Position numbers and translations under genes: made by a program. The notes below the pieces were generated by a model. The model was not told the DNA's origin and made no database searches. It saw only the letters and a program-made list of their open reading frames with translations. A stretch of 64,000 nucleotides of DNA from Nostocales cyanobacterium HT-58-2 (GTDB taxonomy: Bacteria; Cyanobacteriota; Cyanobacteriia; Cyanobacteriales; Nostocaceae): the NCBI GenBank assembly GCA_002163975.1, contig CP019636.1, positions 5,831,501-5,895,500 on the forward strand. The letters run 5' to 3'. Shown piece after piece: positions 27,293 through 36,539 of this stretch; position 1 is the stretch's first letter, and each line of letters opens with the position of its first letter.

Positions 27293-27556
27293 ATGAAATT
27301 TCAGGCTATTTCCATGGGTGTAGTCCTAAGTGTTGCTGTGTTCACAGGGTTAACACTGAGCCATCAGGAGTCTGCTCAAGCTCAACTTCAACTTCCAGAT
27401 GGTAGTATTTGCATTGGGATCATACAGAACGGAGTCTGCATTTCTACAGGAGGCACAACACAGGTTCCTACTCCTGCCCTGCTACCAGGTCTTATTGGTT
27501 TAGGCGTGGGACTCTTGCGCAAGCAAAAGGCTAAGAAGGCTGAGGTTGATATCTAA
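27293..27556 (+). CDS. PTPA-CTERM sorting-signal mini-protein
   Basis: 87 aa. Residues 1-30 are a Sec signal ending AQA. The mature part is only about 30 residues and contains Cys40 and Cys49. The C-terminal sorting signal begins PTPA at 59-62, then a helix LLPGLIGLGVGLL, then a basic cluster RKQKAKK. This is the tripartite layout of exosortase substrates in the cyanobacterial PTPA variant of PEP-CTERM. The exosortase gene starts 65 bases downstream, so it is the obvious candidate enzyme. Function of the mature peptide is unknown. Confidence 0.8.
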   Translation: MKFQAISMGVVLSVAVFTGLTLSHQESAQAQLQLPDGSICIGIIQNGVCISTGGTTQVPTPALLPGLIGLGVGLLRKQKAKKAEVDI

Positions 27557-27621
27557 AGTTGTTTACAGCTAAGTAGGTAGAGAATCCCAGTCCTGTAAAG
27601 ATGTGGTAAAAGGTAGGCGAT

Positions 27622-28506
27622 ATGGATCGGTTGTTATTGTGGAAAAGCCCAAGAACTGCTCACAATTGGATTGTCCTAGGTGGTCTTGTCGTAGGTTTGT
27701 GGTATCTGCCTACTTGGTTGGGAATTCTACTAAAATTAGCTGTTCACGGTGTTGCCTTTCCTTTACTTGTCTTTGTCGCTGTTTATCTGGCAATACAAGA
27801 GTTATGGCATCAACGAAATCAACTTGCTAAGCTCCTTGCTCCTATCAAACAGAGGCGACTGGGTCACATTGTAATTCTCACAGGTGTGGGTCTTTTTCCG
27901 TTCTGTCGTTTCGCCGTTTGGTCACAAGCACTCCTGTGGTTTTTGGTCTTAGTTGGAATTGCTTTAAGTTCTTGGGGTGTAAGCTTTTTCAGAAAGTGCC
28001 TGATCCCTACCTTCTTGATACTCCTAAGCGTACATCCAACACCAAATTACCTCATAAATTCTCTATGGAGAACTGTCAATGACCACACTCTGGAGCGTTT
28101 GGTGGCTTGGAGCAGTAGTTTAGCACTTCAGGCTATAGGTCAGTCAGCGACTTCAATTCACAATATTATCTACTTAGGGACAGGTGCAATCCAGGTAGAG
28201 TGGGGTTGTACTGGCACTGATATGGCTATTACTATGGCAGCAACTAGCTTATTATTGGGCTTTATTCTGAAGCAAAGCTGGTTGCAAACAGTAGGATTGG
28301 TTGTTCTGGGGATTGTTCTGGCTTTTGTTTTGAATATACCCCGAATTATGTTGCTGGCGTTTGCAAATAGCTTCTGGGGGAAAGAAGCATTTGAATTTTG
28401 GCACGGTAGTTGGGGTGAGCAAATCTTCTCAACAATTTTATTTACGGTTTACTACTACCTGATAAAGTGGATTTTTTCTGAGCACTCTGTCAAATCCCAG
28501 ATCTAA
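27622..28506 (+). CDS. cyanobacterial exosortase
   Basis: 294 aa, about eight transmembrane helices. The exosortase/archaeosortase catalytic triad is visible: Cys196 in VEWGCTGTD, Arg241 in LNIPRIMLL, His261 in EFWHGSWGEQ. It should cleave the PTPA/PEP-type C-terminal signal and transfer the protein to a surface carrier. Next to its probable substrate (27293-27556). No associated accessory gene of the known cyanoexosortase systems is recognised beside it; the next gene is an unrelated-looking two-helix protein. Which cyanoexosortase subfamily it belongs to is not determinable here. Confidence 0.88.
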   Translation: MDRLLLWKSPRTAHNWIVLGGLVVGLWYLPTWLGILLKLAVHGVAFPLLVFVAVYLAIQELWHQRNQLAKLLAPIKQRRLGHIVILTGVGLFPFCRFAVWSQALLWFLVLVGIALSSWGVSFFRKCLIPTFLILLSVHPTPNYLINSLWRTVNDHTLERLVAWSSSLALQAIGQSATSIHNIIYLGTGAIQVEWGCTGTDMAITMAATSLLLGFILKQSWLQTVGLVVLGIVLAFVLNIPRIMLLAFANSFWGKEAFEFWHGSWGEQIFSTILFTVYYYLIKWIFSEHSVKSQI

Positions 28507-28628
28507 TGCGAGGTTAAAGGACATCGAGATAAGCCCTTTGATCGTCAGTCAGACAGATATCAATAACACCCCAAAAAATTCTAGAATTAGTGAGACACTT
28601 ATATTGTAAAACTCTGTAATAAATATTT

Positions 28629-28886
28629 ATGCCGCCTCGTTGGCCTCGTAAACCCGATCGCAAAGACCCTGCTTACCGTAAGTTAGATGACCGGATGAAT
28701 TTTGCCGTTCATGTGGCACTCTTTGCGGCGTCTAATTCTGGTTTGTGGTTTTTCCAGAACTTTAATTCTGCTACTTGGGAGTGGCTTCCTTGGGTGACAG
28801 CAGTTTGGTCAGTCGTGCTGTTAGGACATTTGATTTACATTTGGGCGATCGCCAATTACTCGGAAATACCACCTACATCCACCTGA
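28629..28886 (+). CDS. 2TM-domain small membrane protein
   Basis: 85 aa with a basic N-terminus and two hydrophobic helices (FAVHVALFAASNSGLWFF and LPWVTAVWSVVLLGHLIYI), matching the 2TM-domain family found beside many cyanobacterial and histidine-kinase genes. Function unknown. 123 bases after the exosortase. Confidence 0.75.
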   Translation: MPPRWPRKPDRKDPAYRKLDDRMNFAVHVALFAASNSGLWFFQNFNSATWEWLPWVTAVWSVVLLGHLIYIWAIANYSEIPPTST

Positions 28887-29008
28887 AGACGGACTGGCAA
28901 GATTAGGGTGATTGTAACTTGTGGTGGTAGAGTCAGCCTGGATATTTGAGCGATAATATTCTGTGAGAGTTGGTGCTCATCATCTAGGATTCATCTAGGA
29001 TTATTTTT

Positions 29009-29320
29009 ATGGCTAAGACTAACACTACAGAATTACTAGAAGCCCTTGCAGCAGAAATTGGCGAAAACGTTTACATAGATATTGCCAAATGGCATCTTTA
29101 TTTATCAGATGCCAAGCTGCATACTTTAGTAGCAGAACAGGTATATCCCTTGATTACTGCCAGTAAACCAGTGGAAGAAGAAGAAGTTATAGAAGTCTTA
29201 GGATCTATTCCCGTTAAGATTGGCGGTGGAAGAAGAGAACTGCCTCTTATTGATTTACTACCGTTGCAATGCCAGGTCAATTTAGTCGATATTTTAGAAA
29301 AATATCAGCAAAATATGTAA
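29009..29320 (+). CDS. DUF3181 family protein
   Basis: 103 aa. The pattern ELLEALAAEIGENVYIDIAKWHLYLSD and EVLGSIPVKIGGGRRELPL is that of DUF3181, a family restricted to cyanobacteria and plastids, with no known function. Soluble, no signal. Confidence 0.85.
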   Translation: MAKTNTTELLEALAAEIGENVYIDIAKWHLYLSDAKLHTLVAEQVYPLITASKPVEEEEVIEVLGSIPVKIGGGRRELPLIDLLPLQCQVNLVDILEKYQQNM

Positions 29321-29578
29321 CTATGGCGCTGTCCTTGTTCTGTCATTTACTTATCTCTCATTGACTTCTCTGTTATTGAGAACGGAAATAATAAGTAAAT
29401 ATCAGTTCCATAACAAGTCTATCTGGAAGAAACAACAGAGAAGATAGAACAGAAAAAGTTATTTTTATTAATTTTATCTATTACAGGAAGGTGTTTTAGC
29501 ATTCCATCCTGAGTGTATGCACGGCTAGTTCGTCCAAACTTGCCTTGATTGTTATGTCAATTTATGGAGGCTATTTCT

Positions 29579-29797
29579 ATGTTTTTACAACTCAAAGACA
29601 GTGGTGAATTGGTGAAAATTCTTGATTTTGAAGAATTGATAAACCCTAATCATGATGTTGTTCAAGCACAAGAACAAGAGGGTCAAGAAGAACAAGAACC
29701 CGATTCTTATAAAAAAGAAAATTTAGCTTTTCCTTCTGGTGAAAGTCTACCGCGTTGCTGGATGGATGCCAACTACAGAAGCGCTAAAGCATCGTGA
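29579..29797 (+). CDS. conserved small cyanobacterial protein, function unknown
   Basis: 72 aa from the ATG at 29579, which has GGAGG about nine bases upstream. A longer frame from 29549 lacks a ribosome site. It opens MFLQLKDSGELVKILDFEEL, has an acidic Gln/Glu-rich centre and ends PSGESLPRCWMDANYR. Looks conserved in style but I recognise no function. Followed by a good terminator hairpin. Confidence 0.6.
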   Translation: MFLQLKDSGELVKILDFEELINPNHDVVQAQEQEGQEEQEPDSYKKENLAFPSGESLPRCWMDANYRSAKAS

Positions 29798-29808
29798 CTT
29801 AAAGAGTC

Positions 29809-29832
29809 AAGAGTTAATGCCCATTAACTCTT
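29809..29832 (+). terminator. terminator-like hairpin
   Basis: AAGAGTTAAT-GCCC-ATTAACTCTT, ten pairs, four-base loop, 12 bases after the stop at 29797 and before the converging ABC gene. Only a short T-rich stretch follows. Confidence 0.55.
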
Positions 29833-29915
29833 ATATTATCAAATACTGAATTCTTCTTGATTTAAAACATCTTTGTGGCGGAGAGGAGAATTTACTTTTT
29901 AGCGTCTTATGATTT

Positions 29916-31802
29916 TCACAATGCCCGGATTTGCCGTTGTCGCACTCGTTCAGGGCTTCCAGTCGGAATAGAGGCAATCAGCTTTTGCGTGTATTCCTCT
30001 TTGGGTTCGCGGTAGATACTTTCTGCTGTCCCTTGTTCGACAATTTCACCACGATTCATCACCAAGATGCGATCGCTCATAAATTTCACGACACTCAAAT
30101 CGTGAGAAATGAAGATATAAGTCAACCCAAATTCATCTTGCAATTCTTTTAAGAGATTCAGCACCTGTGCCTGCACCGACACATCTAACGCCGAAACCGA
30201 CTCATCACAGATAATAAATTTGGGATTTAATGCCAAAGAACGGGCAATACAAATCCGCTGACGTTGACCACCAGAAAACTGATGAGGATAACGATTCATC
30301 GCATCTGCACTCAATCCCACCCTTTCTAGGAGGTAAGCGACGCGTTCTCGCCGTTGTTGCTTTGTCTTACCAATCGAGTGAATCACCAAAGGTTCCATGA
30401 CTGCGTCCCCGACCTTGAGGCGTGGATTGAGGGCACTAAAGGGGTTTTGAAAGACAATTTGCATTTCTCGTCGCAACTGCTGCAACGGTTTGCCTTGGAG
30501 GGTTGTGATATCTTGTCCCTCAAAGAGAATTTGACCACTCATGGGTTCAATTAATCGCAGCAAAGTTCTGCCAAGAGTGGTTTTACCACAACCAGATTCT
30601 CCCACCAATCCCAGCGTTTCTCCTTTTTTCACGTTAAAGGAAACGCCATTTACTGCCATAAAATAGCGTTTTGTCGCGCCAAACACTCCCTTGACAGGGA
30701 AACCCACCTTGATATCGCGGACTTGCAACAATGGTTGCAGCTGTTCTAAGCTTGCCAACCTTTGATTGATCTCTTCTGTTGTGACTTCCACAGGTTGTTG
30801 GGGTTGTTTCTCCTGAATCACTAAATCTCCCGTTGGCGTTTCCTCCACATTCATGTAGTCGGAAACGGTTAGCAGTTTATGGGGACGACGGGTGAGTGTG
30901 GGGCGACAGGCTACCAATCCTTTGGTATATGGATGTTGTGGATTTGTAAAAATTTGTTCTGCCGAATTGTATTCTACAATTTTGCCTCTGTACATCACCG
31001 CGACTTTGTCAGCAATTTCTGAAATAAGCCCTAAATCGTGGGTGATGAAAATCATTGCCATGTCACGGCGCTGTTGCAGTTCCCGCAACAGTTCCAGGAT
31101 GGTTGCTTGTACCGTCACATCTAATGCTGTCGTTGGTTCATCAGCAATGAGAAGCAGTGGGTTGCACGAAATTGCCATTGCTATCATCACTCGCTGCAAC
31201 TGTCCCCCAGAAAGTTGATGCGGGTAACGCTCTAGGATAGCTTCTTTATGTTCTTTTACCAACTGTGCCAGCTTTTGCTCGTCTGGGATTGACGAACCAA
31301 AAGAGGTTTGTTTCCAAGTCTCGATATACTGTTGCTTGAGAGCTTCATCACTGGGAAGGAGTTTGACTTCTTGTAGACCAGCGATCGCTTGTCGTCGTGC
31401 TTCAGATGCTGAAACATTTTGGTGTCGCAAAATCGCTTCTGTTATCTGAAACCCAATCGTATAAACCGGATTGAGCGAACTCATCGGTTCTTGAAAAATC
31501 ATGGCGATGTCGCCGCCTCTGTGGATCTGTATTTGCTCGCTTGGTAACTCCGCTAAATTAATAGGTGCGCTATTCTCCTGAGGATGAAACCAAATTTCAC
31601 CGCCACTGATCCTACCTGGATTCTGTATCAATCCCATGACCGCCAGGGATGTGACTGATTTTCCGCTTCCTGACTCCCCCACTATTCCTAGAGTCTCGCC
31701 TCGACGTAGCTCGAAGGAAATCCCATCTACAGCTTTGACGATTTTGCTGTCACCGGAAAATTCAACTTGTAGATTGCGAACATCTAGGATAGTTTCTCTC
31801 AT
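29916..31802 (-). CDS. fused two-domain oligopeptide-type ABC transporter ATPase
   Basis: 628 aa carrying two nucleotide-binding domains in tandem, as in DppD-DppF/GsiA-type fusions. First: Walker A GESGSGKS, signature LSGGQLQR, Walker B LLIADEPT. Second: Walker A GESGCGKT, signature FSGGQRQR, Walker B FIICDES. Hydrolyses ATP to drive peptide or glutathione-type import. The first domain carries an extra ~35-residue segment between Q-loop and signature (around QQYIETWKQTSFG). No permease or binding-protein gene is adjacent, so partners must lie elsewhere. Confidence 0.92.
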   Translation of the reverse strand: MRETILDVRNLQVEFSGDSKIVKAVDGISFELRRGETLGIVGESGSGKSVTSLAVMGLIQNPGRISGGEIWFHPQENSAPINLAELPSEQIQIHRGGDIAMIFQEPMSSLNPVYTIGFQITEAILRHQNVSASEARRQAIAGLQEVKLLPSDEALKQQYIETWKQTSFGSSIPDEQKLAQLVKEHKEAILERYPHQLSGGQLQRVMIAMAISCNPLLLIADEPTTALDVTVQATILELLRELQQRRDMAMIFITHDLGLISEIADKVAVMYRGKIVEYNSAEQIFTNPQHPYTKGLVACRPTLTRRPHKLLTVSDYMNVEETPTGDLVIQEKQPQQPVEVTTEEINQRLASLEQLQPLLQVRDIKVGFPVKGVFGATKRYFMAVNGVSFNVKKGETLGLVGESGCGKTTLGRTLLRLIEPMSGQILFEGQDITTLQGKPLQQLRREMQIVFQNPFSALNPRLKVGDAVMEPLVIHSIGKTKQQRRERVAYLLERVGLSADAMNRYPHQFSGGQRQRICIARSLALNPKFIICDESVSALDVSVQAQVLNLLKELQDEFGLTYIFISHDLSVVKFMSDRILVMNRGEIVEQGTAESIYREPKEEYTQKLIASIPTGSPERVRQRQIRAL

Positions 31803-32407
31803 AAAAGTCGGGGGTTTTTATCGAAACTTATAAATTATTTGGATTTTAACAGTGACGTTGATTTTTTTGATTGATCTGATATCACTTATGACGATATTTT
31901 TTTGAATTGTTACAACTTGAGTGTTCAAGTTGACATTAAAAATGACTTAACATAGCTAAAACTATGGCAGTGGCAACGGATGAAATTACATATGCAGCAG
32001 AAGTCAGGAGGAAAACAGGCTTTATCCCTGGCTTTGAGACAAAGCTTGTGTATTTCACCAACTTAAAATCCGCTGTATCAGCGATGATTTCTAGCAGTCT
32101 GCAACTGGGTCAGGTACAAAGAAGAAATTAATGAACCACAGATGCACAACGGACACTTGCCTCTCCTTGCGGAGACGCTACTTTGCGGAGACGCTACTTT
32201 GAACAAGGGGGGGAACCCCCGCACAGCAGTGCCCTCCAGATATACACAGATAAATTCTGTATTTTAGACAAACCAGAAGCGCTGTATAGTTTTTCAATTG
32301 ATGACAATACATTAAGATTGTAGGGGCACAGCAATGCTGTGCCCCTGCCTTGGTGTGCGCTGAAAATTGGTATATCTGATGAAACCCACACGTAATCTAT
32401 ACCGTCG
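31803..32407. other. gap with short direct repeats and a tiny frame
   Basis: No main gene. Direct repeat TTGCGGAGACGCTAC occurs twice in tandem around 32167-32201, followed by a G/C hairpin GGGGG-GAA-CCCCC. A 55-codon frame is listed separately. The rest is AT-rich; the last part is downstream of ssb. Confidence 0.5.
31964..32131 (+). CDS. 55-residue reading frame, doubtful
   Basis: Opens MAVATDEITYAAEVRRKTGF and ends LQLGQVQRRN. No clear Shine-Dalgarno and no family resemblance. May be a gene remnant or chance; listed because the composition looks coding-like. Confidence 0.2.
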   Translation: MAVATDEITYAAEVRRKTGFIPGFETKLVYFTNLKSAVSAMISSSLQLGQVQRRN

Positions 32408-32953
32408 CTAAAACGGTATATCGTCCGGGTCGGGTTCCTCGATTGGGTTGACAGGATAAGTACTGCGCTCGAAATTTGTACTTTGAGGTCTGTGTTGTTC
32501 CTCGATCTCGTCTTGTGAAAGAACGCCGACACTACTTGTGACTGGAGTCGGTGTGGGGAGGGGTGAGTCGTAAGCGGAAGCAGCTTTTGGAGAAGTCGCT
32601 ACAGGAGATGATTGCGTTTCGGCAACTGCTGGTGATGAAATTGTATTGATTGCGTTGCCCAGAGAGTGAATTTTTTGCACTGTTAATTCAGCACGTTTTT
32701 CTTTGAACCCTTCTGGACGCTCAATAGTATTCATTCCTAAGCGTCCTTCAATAAGAACGCGATCGCCTTGGTGATAGTTTTGCTGAATTTCTTTTGCTAT
32801 GTTGCCCCAGCCTACCACTTTTAAGGTTGCCGGAGGTTCTCCCTCTCGTCCAGATGGAAATTGCACAAGCATTTCGGTTACTTCCCGGTTATCTGCTGTA
32901 AATCGCAGTTGTGGTTCTTGAAGAATTTCCGCCATCAATACGCAGCTATTCAT
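32408..32953 (-). CDS. ssb: single-stranded DNA-binding protein
   Basis: 181 aa. The N-terminal ~100 residues form the OB-fold (PQLRFTADNREVTEM, VVGWGNIAKEIQQNYHQGD, VLIEGRLGMNTIERPEG), followed by a Ser/Pro/Thr-rich linker and the acidic protein-interaction tip DPDDIPF. CAGGAGGA precedes the ATG at proper spacing. Binds ssDNA in replication and repair. Cyanobacteria often carry more than one SSB; this may not be the housekeeping copy. Confidence 0.9.
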   Translation of the reverse strand: MNSCVLMAEILQEPQLRFTADNREVTEMLVQFPSGREGEPPATLKVVGWGNIAKEIQQNYHQGDRVLIEGRLGMNTIERPEGFKEKRAELTVQKIHSLGNAINTISSPAVAETQSSPVATSPKAASAYDSPLPTPTPVTSSVGVLSQDEIEEQHRPQSTNFERSTYPVNPIEEPDPDDIPF

Positions 32954-33100
32954 TCAATAAAATCCTCCTGATTAAGATAAAGTGCTAAATGGTGGTGAAT
33001 AATGCCTTGTTTCATGAGTTTTTGAGAACTGAACAAAGGAAACATTTCATTCAACCTCTCAACCCCTCTGCAATTCCTCGCAGGTTGATAGTGTGAAGTA

Positions 33101-33129
33101 CCCTAAGTTCCGCTATGCTTCACTTAGGG
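33101..33129. repeat. hairpin at the 3' side of the TnpB element
   Basis: CCCTAAGT and ACTTAGGG pair around a 13-base loop. It lies just beyond the tnpB stop, where an IS605-type right end and omega-RNA would be expected. The same core CCTAAGTTCCGC-type motif also occurs at 12425-12441, so it may alternatively be a dispersed repeat. Confidence 0.5.
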
Positions 33130-33139
33130 CTTCCTGACC

Positions 33140-34291
33140 TCACCCACTACTGCGGGTGATACCCAGTCTCTCAACTGGCTGTTCAGGCGTAAATTTCCCC
33201 TCTTCCAGGGGTATTTTTGATTCCGAAAAAAACATCAAGTTAAGGGCAGCATTGATATCCCTATCCCAGACTTTTTTGCATTCAGGGCATTCCCATTCAC
33301 GGATAGAAAGGGTTAAATCCTCTTTGATATACCCACAATGAGAACATCTTTTAGAGCTAGGGAAGAATCTATCTACATAGCAAATCTCGCAACCGTAGAT
33401 ATCACCCTTGTACTCCAACATCGTGAGGAAATTCCCCCAAGCAACATCACTAATTTGTTTGACTAGCTTACGGTTTTTGACCATGCCTTTAATATTCAGA
33501 CTTTCCACTGATATTGCTTGGTTTTCGCAGGTCAGTTTCAGACTGATTTTATGCTGGTAATCTTGCCGTTGGTTAGCCACTTTTTCGTGAATCCTGGCTA
33601 CAGATAATCTCGATTTTTTCCGATTGCTTGAACCTTTGTGTTTTCTGCTTAACCTCCTTTGTCTAATTTTGAGTCGGCGTAAAGACTTGTGAAAGTATCT
33701 TGGGTTCTCAAACTTCTCACCATTTGAAGCAATCGCAAATTCTTTCAGTCCTAAATCCAGCCCTATTTTGTTCCCGTTCAATGGTGCATGAGCAATATCA
33801 AGTTCCGTAACTATACAAGCGTAGTATTTGCCAGATGGAGTCTTGGATATAGTTACACTTTTTGGAGTTCCTAATATTTCTCGATGAATCACCATCCTCA
33901 GAGGTGTCATCTTTGGTAGTTTCAGAAATCCGTTCTCGTCTATAGAAAAATGCTGTGGCACTCGAAATGATTGCCGATGACTTCTCTTTTTCAAGTTTGG
34001 GAACCCTCCCAACTTCTTAAAAAATCGTGTGAATGCAGACTCTAAATCTTTCAGTGTTTGTTGTAGTGATTGGGAATTAACTTCTGTAAGCCATTCAAAT
34101 TCAGACTTTAAGTGAACCAACAGTTTTGCCCATTCTTTGTATCGCAGAGATTTTTTGGACTGTGCGTAAGCATCTGTAGTCAGTCTCAAAAAGTGATTAT
34201 AGACAAATCTAGAACAACCGAAACACTTTGCCAAAAATGCTGATTGCTCCTTATTTGGATAGATTCTGAATTTGAAAGCTTTATTCCCCAT
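33140..34291 (-). CDS. tnpB: TnpB-family RNA-guided nuclease (IS605 OrfB)
   Basis: 383 aa. N-terminal HTH_OrfB region opens FKFRIYPNKEQ. The RuvC-like site is intact: Asp179 in IGLDLGLKEF, Glu263 in VESLNIKGM, Asp345 in WDRDINAAL. A four-Cys zinc ribbon is present (Cys316, Cys319, Cys335, Cys338). TnpB cuts DNA guided by an omega-RNA made from the transposon 3' end. No frameshift or stop seen, so it may be active. Confidence 0.92.
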   Translation of the reverse strand: MGNKAFKFRIYPNKEQSAFLAKCFGCSRFVYNHFLRLTTDAYAQSKKSLRYKEWAKLLVHLKSEFEWLTEVNSQSLQQTLKDLESAFTRFFKKLGGFPNLKKRSHRQSFRVPQHFSIDENGFLKLPKMTPLRMVIHREILGTPKSVTISKTPSGKYYACIVTELDIAHAPLNGNKIGLDLGLKEFAIASNGEKFENPRYFHKSLRRLKIRQRRLSRKHKGSSNRKKSRLSVARIHEKVANQRQDYQHKISLKLTCENQAISVESLNIKGMVKNRKLVKQISDVAWGNFLTMLEYKGDIYGCEICYVDRFFPSSKRCSHCGYIKEDLTLSIREWECPECKKVWDRDINAALNLMFFSESKIPLEEGKFTPEQPVERLGITRSSG

Positions 34292-34332
34292 AATGCTTAC
34301 TATACATAGCTTATCTAATTCACGTCAATTAG

Positions 34333-35077
34333 TTAAGTGTTCTAGAGGCTGCCCTGGCTTTTATGAGGCAGTGCATTCCTGAGCCAGTGCTGCAGGAGGG
34401 TTTCCCTCCGTAGGCAACTGGCGCTGCAAGAGCGTATCCGTAGGATTCACCCGAACGCGAGTGCGTCTCCGCTAGGAGAAGGGGTAACCCTGCTGCAGGC
34501 GACTGGCGCTTGCGGAGCGTATCCGCAGGATTCACCCGAACGCGAGTGCGTCTGGTGACAGGAGAAGGGGTCTCCCTCCATAGGTATCTAATACCGTTTC
34601 ACTTTAAGGTTGATACAAATAGGCAGCAGGGGAGACAGCGCTGCAGGAGGGTTTCCAACGCCAGATACCTACGGAGGGAAACCCTCCCGCAGTACTGGCT
34701 CCTCCGCAGGCGACTGCGTTAGCGCAGCGGTAGCGACGTCAGGAGCGTCACCCGAAGGGGAGCACCCGAGCACCCGAGCAGGGGAAAATAATTAAAGACC
34801 AATCATTTGTATCAGGCATTTCGTGAAATGGTATAACATTGGGGTCTTCCCCGTTGTAGCAACTGCCGTCCCCCAAGCTTCACTTTGTCCCGCATGGGGT
34901 TTTCCCGCCAGGAATGATAAAAGCCAAGCGATTGTCGCGAACAGAGCGCTCTACCCTGCTCACAACCTTCGCCTGACTGTAAAAAGCATGGAATTTGACA
35001 CTTGATTAGTATAATTGTACCATATTTCAATTTTTAATTAATTATTCATAATTCGTAATAATTAAAATATTAACGAA
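34333..35077. repeat. dense cluster of mosaic GC-rich repeats
   Basis: Near-duplicate blocks of about 85-100 bases each: one holds AGAGCGTATCCG-T-AGGATTCACCCGAACGCGAG (about 34427-34464), the next GGAGCGTATCCG-C-AGGATTCACCCGAACGCGAG (about 34514-34550). Modules GCAGGAGGGTTTCC, CCCTCCGTAGG and TAGGTATCT recur through 34800. The same modules appear at 58570-58690 and 61700-61740. The rest of the region, about 34800-35077, has no recognised gene; frames found here are repeat artefacts. Confidence 0.65.
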
Positions 35078-36334
35078 TTATAAATTTGTCTTGACATGAG
35101 CTGGAAAAATGCCAAAAGCAAGTAACCGCGCTGGCAAGTCACGCAAAAAGGGTAGCCGCAAGAAAGCTGGTAGCTGTAACTGCTGTTGATTAAGGACACG
35201 GGCAAATATCAGCTGCTGCACTAAGGACTGAAATGCCTGAATGACGCGTGTTGGTAATTCGCGCTGGCGTTGTACTTTTGCTAAATCGTGTAATTCTACA
35301 CGTTCTTCTTTGAGTGGTTTACTTAGAACATTGGCAGCTACGACAGCATCTTGAATGGCATAGTTAATGCCAACTCCACCAACAGGAGACATGACATGGG
35401 CAGCGTCACCAATGAGCAGTAGCCCAGGACGATACCAACGCTTGAGTCGGCTAGACTCCACGGATAGAAAGGCAATCTGCGACCAATCTTGCAGGTGTTC
35501 TATGCGGTCTTGTAAATCTGGCACAACTTCTACAATAGATTGTCGCAGTGCCTCGATGCCAGCAGCACGAATTTGCTGATAGCCACCTTTGGGAATGACG
35601 TAGGCAATTTGCCATTGGTCACCACGGTCAAGCATTGCTACGATATGACCACGCCCAAAGCGTCCCATTAAGCCTTCAGGGTCTCTCTGTTTTCTTGGTA
35701 GGCGGAACCAAAGGACATCCATTGGTGGTGATGTTTGAATGGCTTCAAAGCCAGACAGTTGACGTAGACGCGAATGGCGTCCATCTGCACCGACTGTCAG
35801 GATTGCCCGAACTTCGTGCCAACCTCCATGACCCCGGTAGCGTATACCCCGAATAATTCCATCCTCTTCGATCAACTCTTGCACATTTGCACCTAGCACA
35901 AGCTGAAAATTTGGATACTTTTGAGCAACAGCCGTGATGAACTCCAAAAATCTTACTTGAGGCAATACTGTAATGTAGGGGTAGCGAGTCTTGAGGCGAC
36001 TAAAGTCAGCGAAAGTAACGCTAGTTTCAGGAGTCTGAACGCTAAGGCGACGCATTTTGGAGTGAGGAAGTTCCAACAAGCGTTCGGCTAAGCCTAGTTC
36101 TTCCATGATTTCCATGACTGAGGGATGAATTGTATCGCCTCGAAAGTCGCGGTCAAAATCTTTGTGTGCTTCTAAAAGCATGACGGGAATACCTTGACGC
36201 GCCAGTAACAGGGCAAGGACAGCCCCCGCAGGACCACCACCAACAATGCAACAATTTGTGGTTTGTACGTCTAAAATCTCATGGGCAGAGGTTTGTGTCT
36301 CTTGGGAAAAATTGGAGGTGTGATGGGTAGCCAT
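35078..36334 (-). CDS. FAD-dependent monooxygenase (PHBH/UbiH fold)
   Basis: Start taken at the ATG at 36334 (418 aa); a GTG at 36349 would add five residues. The three family motifs are clear: GGGPAG near the N-terminus, the DG motif GADGRHSRLR, and the GD motif GDAAHVMSPVGGVGINYAIQDA. Hydroxylates an aromatic or cyclic substrate with NAD(P)H and O2; substrate unknown. Stand-alone gene. Confidence 0.85.
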   Translation of the reverse strand: MATHHTSNFSQETQTSAHEILDVQTTNCCIVGGGPAGAVLALLLARQGIPVMLLEAHKDFDRDFRGDTIHPSVMEIMEELGLAERLLELPHSKMRRLSVQTPETSVTFADFSRLKTRYPYITVLPQVRFLEFITAVAQKYPNFQLVLGANVQELIEEDGIIRGIRYRGHGGWHEVRAILTVGADGRHSRLRQLSGFEAIQTSPPMDVLWFRLPRKQRDPEGLMGRFGRGHIVAMLDRGDQWQIAYVIPKGGYQQIRAAGIEALRQSIVEVVPDLQDRIEHLQDWSQIAFLSVESSRLKRWYRPGLLLIGDAAHVMSPVGGVGINYAIQDAVVAANVLSKPLKEERVELHDLAKVQRQRELPTRVIQAFQSLVQQLIFARVLNQQQLQLPAFLRLPFLRDLPARLLAFGIFPAHVKTNL

Positions 36335-36539
36335 AACAATAACCACCAAATATTCATAATTCCACGGTAGTTAGCTTTTTATGGCTAAGGCTACTTTTTT
36401 AACTTTTCGTATTCTGTTCTAACGTGTATTATGAGCGCTAAACCTCTATTTTTGGTTGTTGCTCGTTTGTCTCTGGTGATGAATAAGCTGTTGCACATTT
36501 AAATTGCACATTCTTTCGTTAAGGCAGTCAAAAAGTCAA

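Larger units (their letters stand above)
33060..34332 (-). mobile_element. IS605/IS1341-like element carrying tnpB only
   Basis: Span inferred from the tnpB gene plus two flanking palindromes: CTAATT-CACGTC-AATTAG at 34315-34332 (5' side) and the 33101-33129 hairpin (3' side). Sub-terminal hairpins are expected for the IS200/IS605 group. No tyrosine transposase (tnpA) gene is present, so the element would need one in trans. Exact ends not determined. Confidence 0.55.

Noticed and set aside
34510..35030. Several 60-72-codon frames in the repeat cluster
   Set aside because: Composed of the repeat modules; no ribosome sites.
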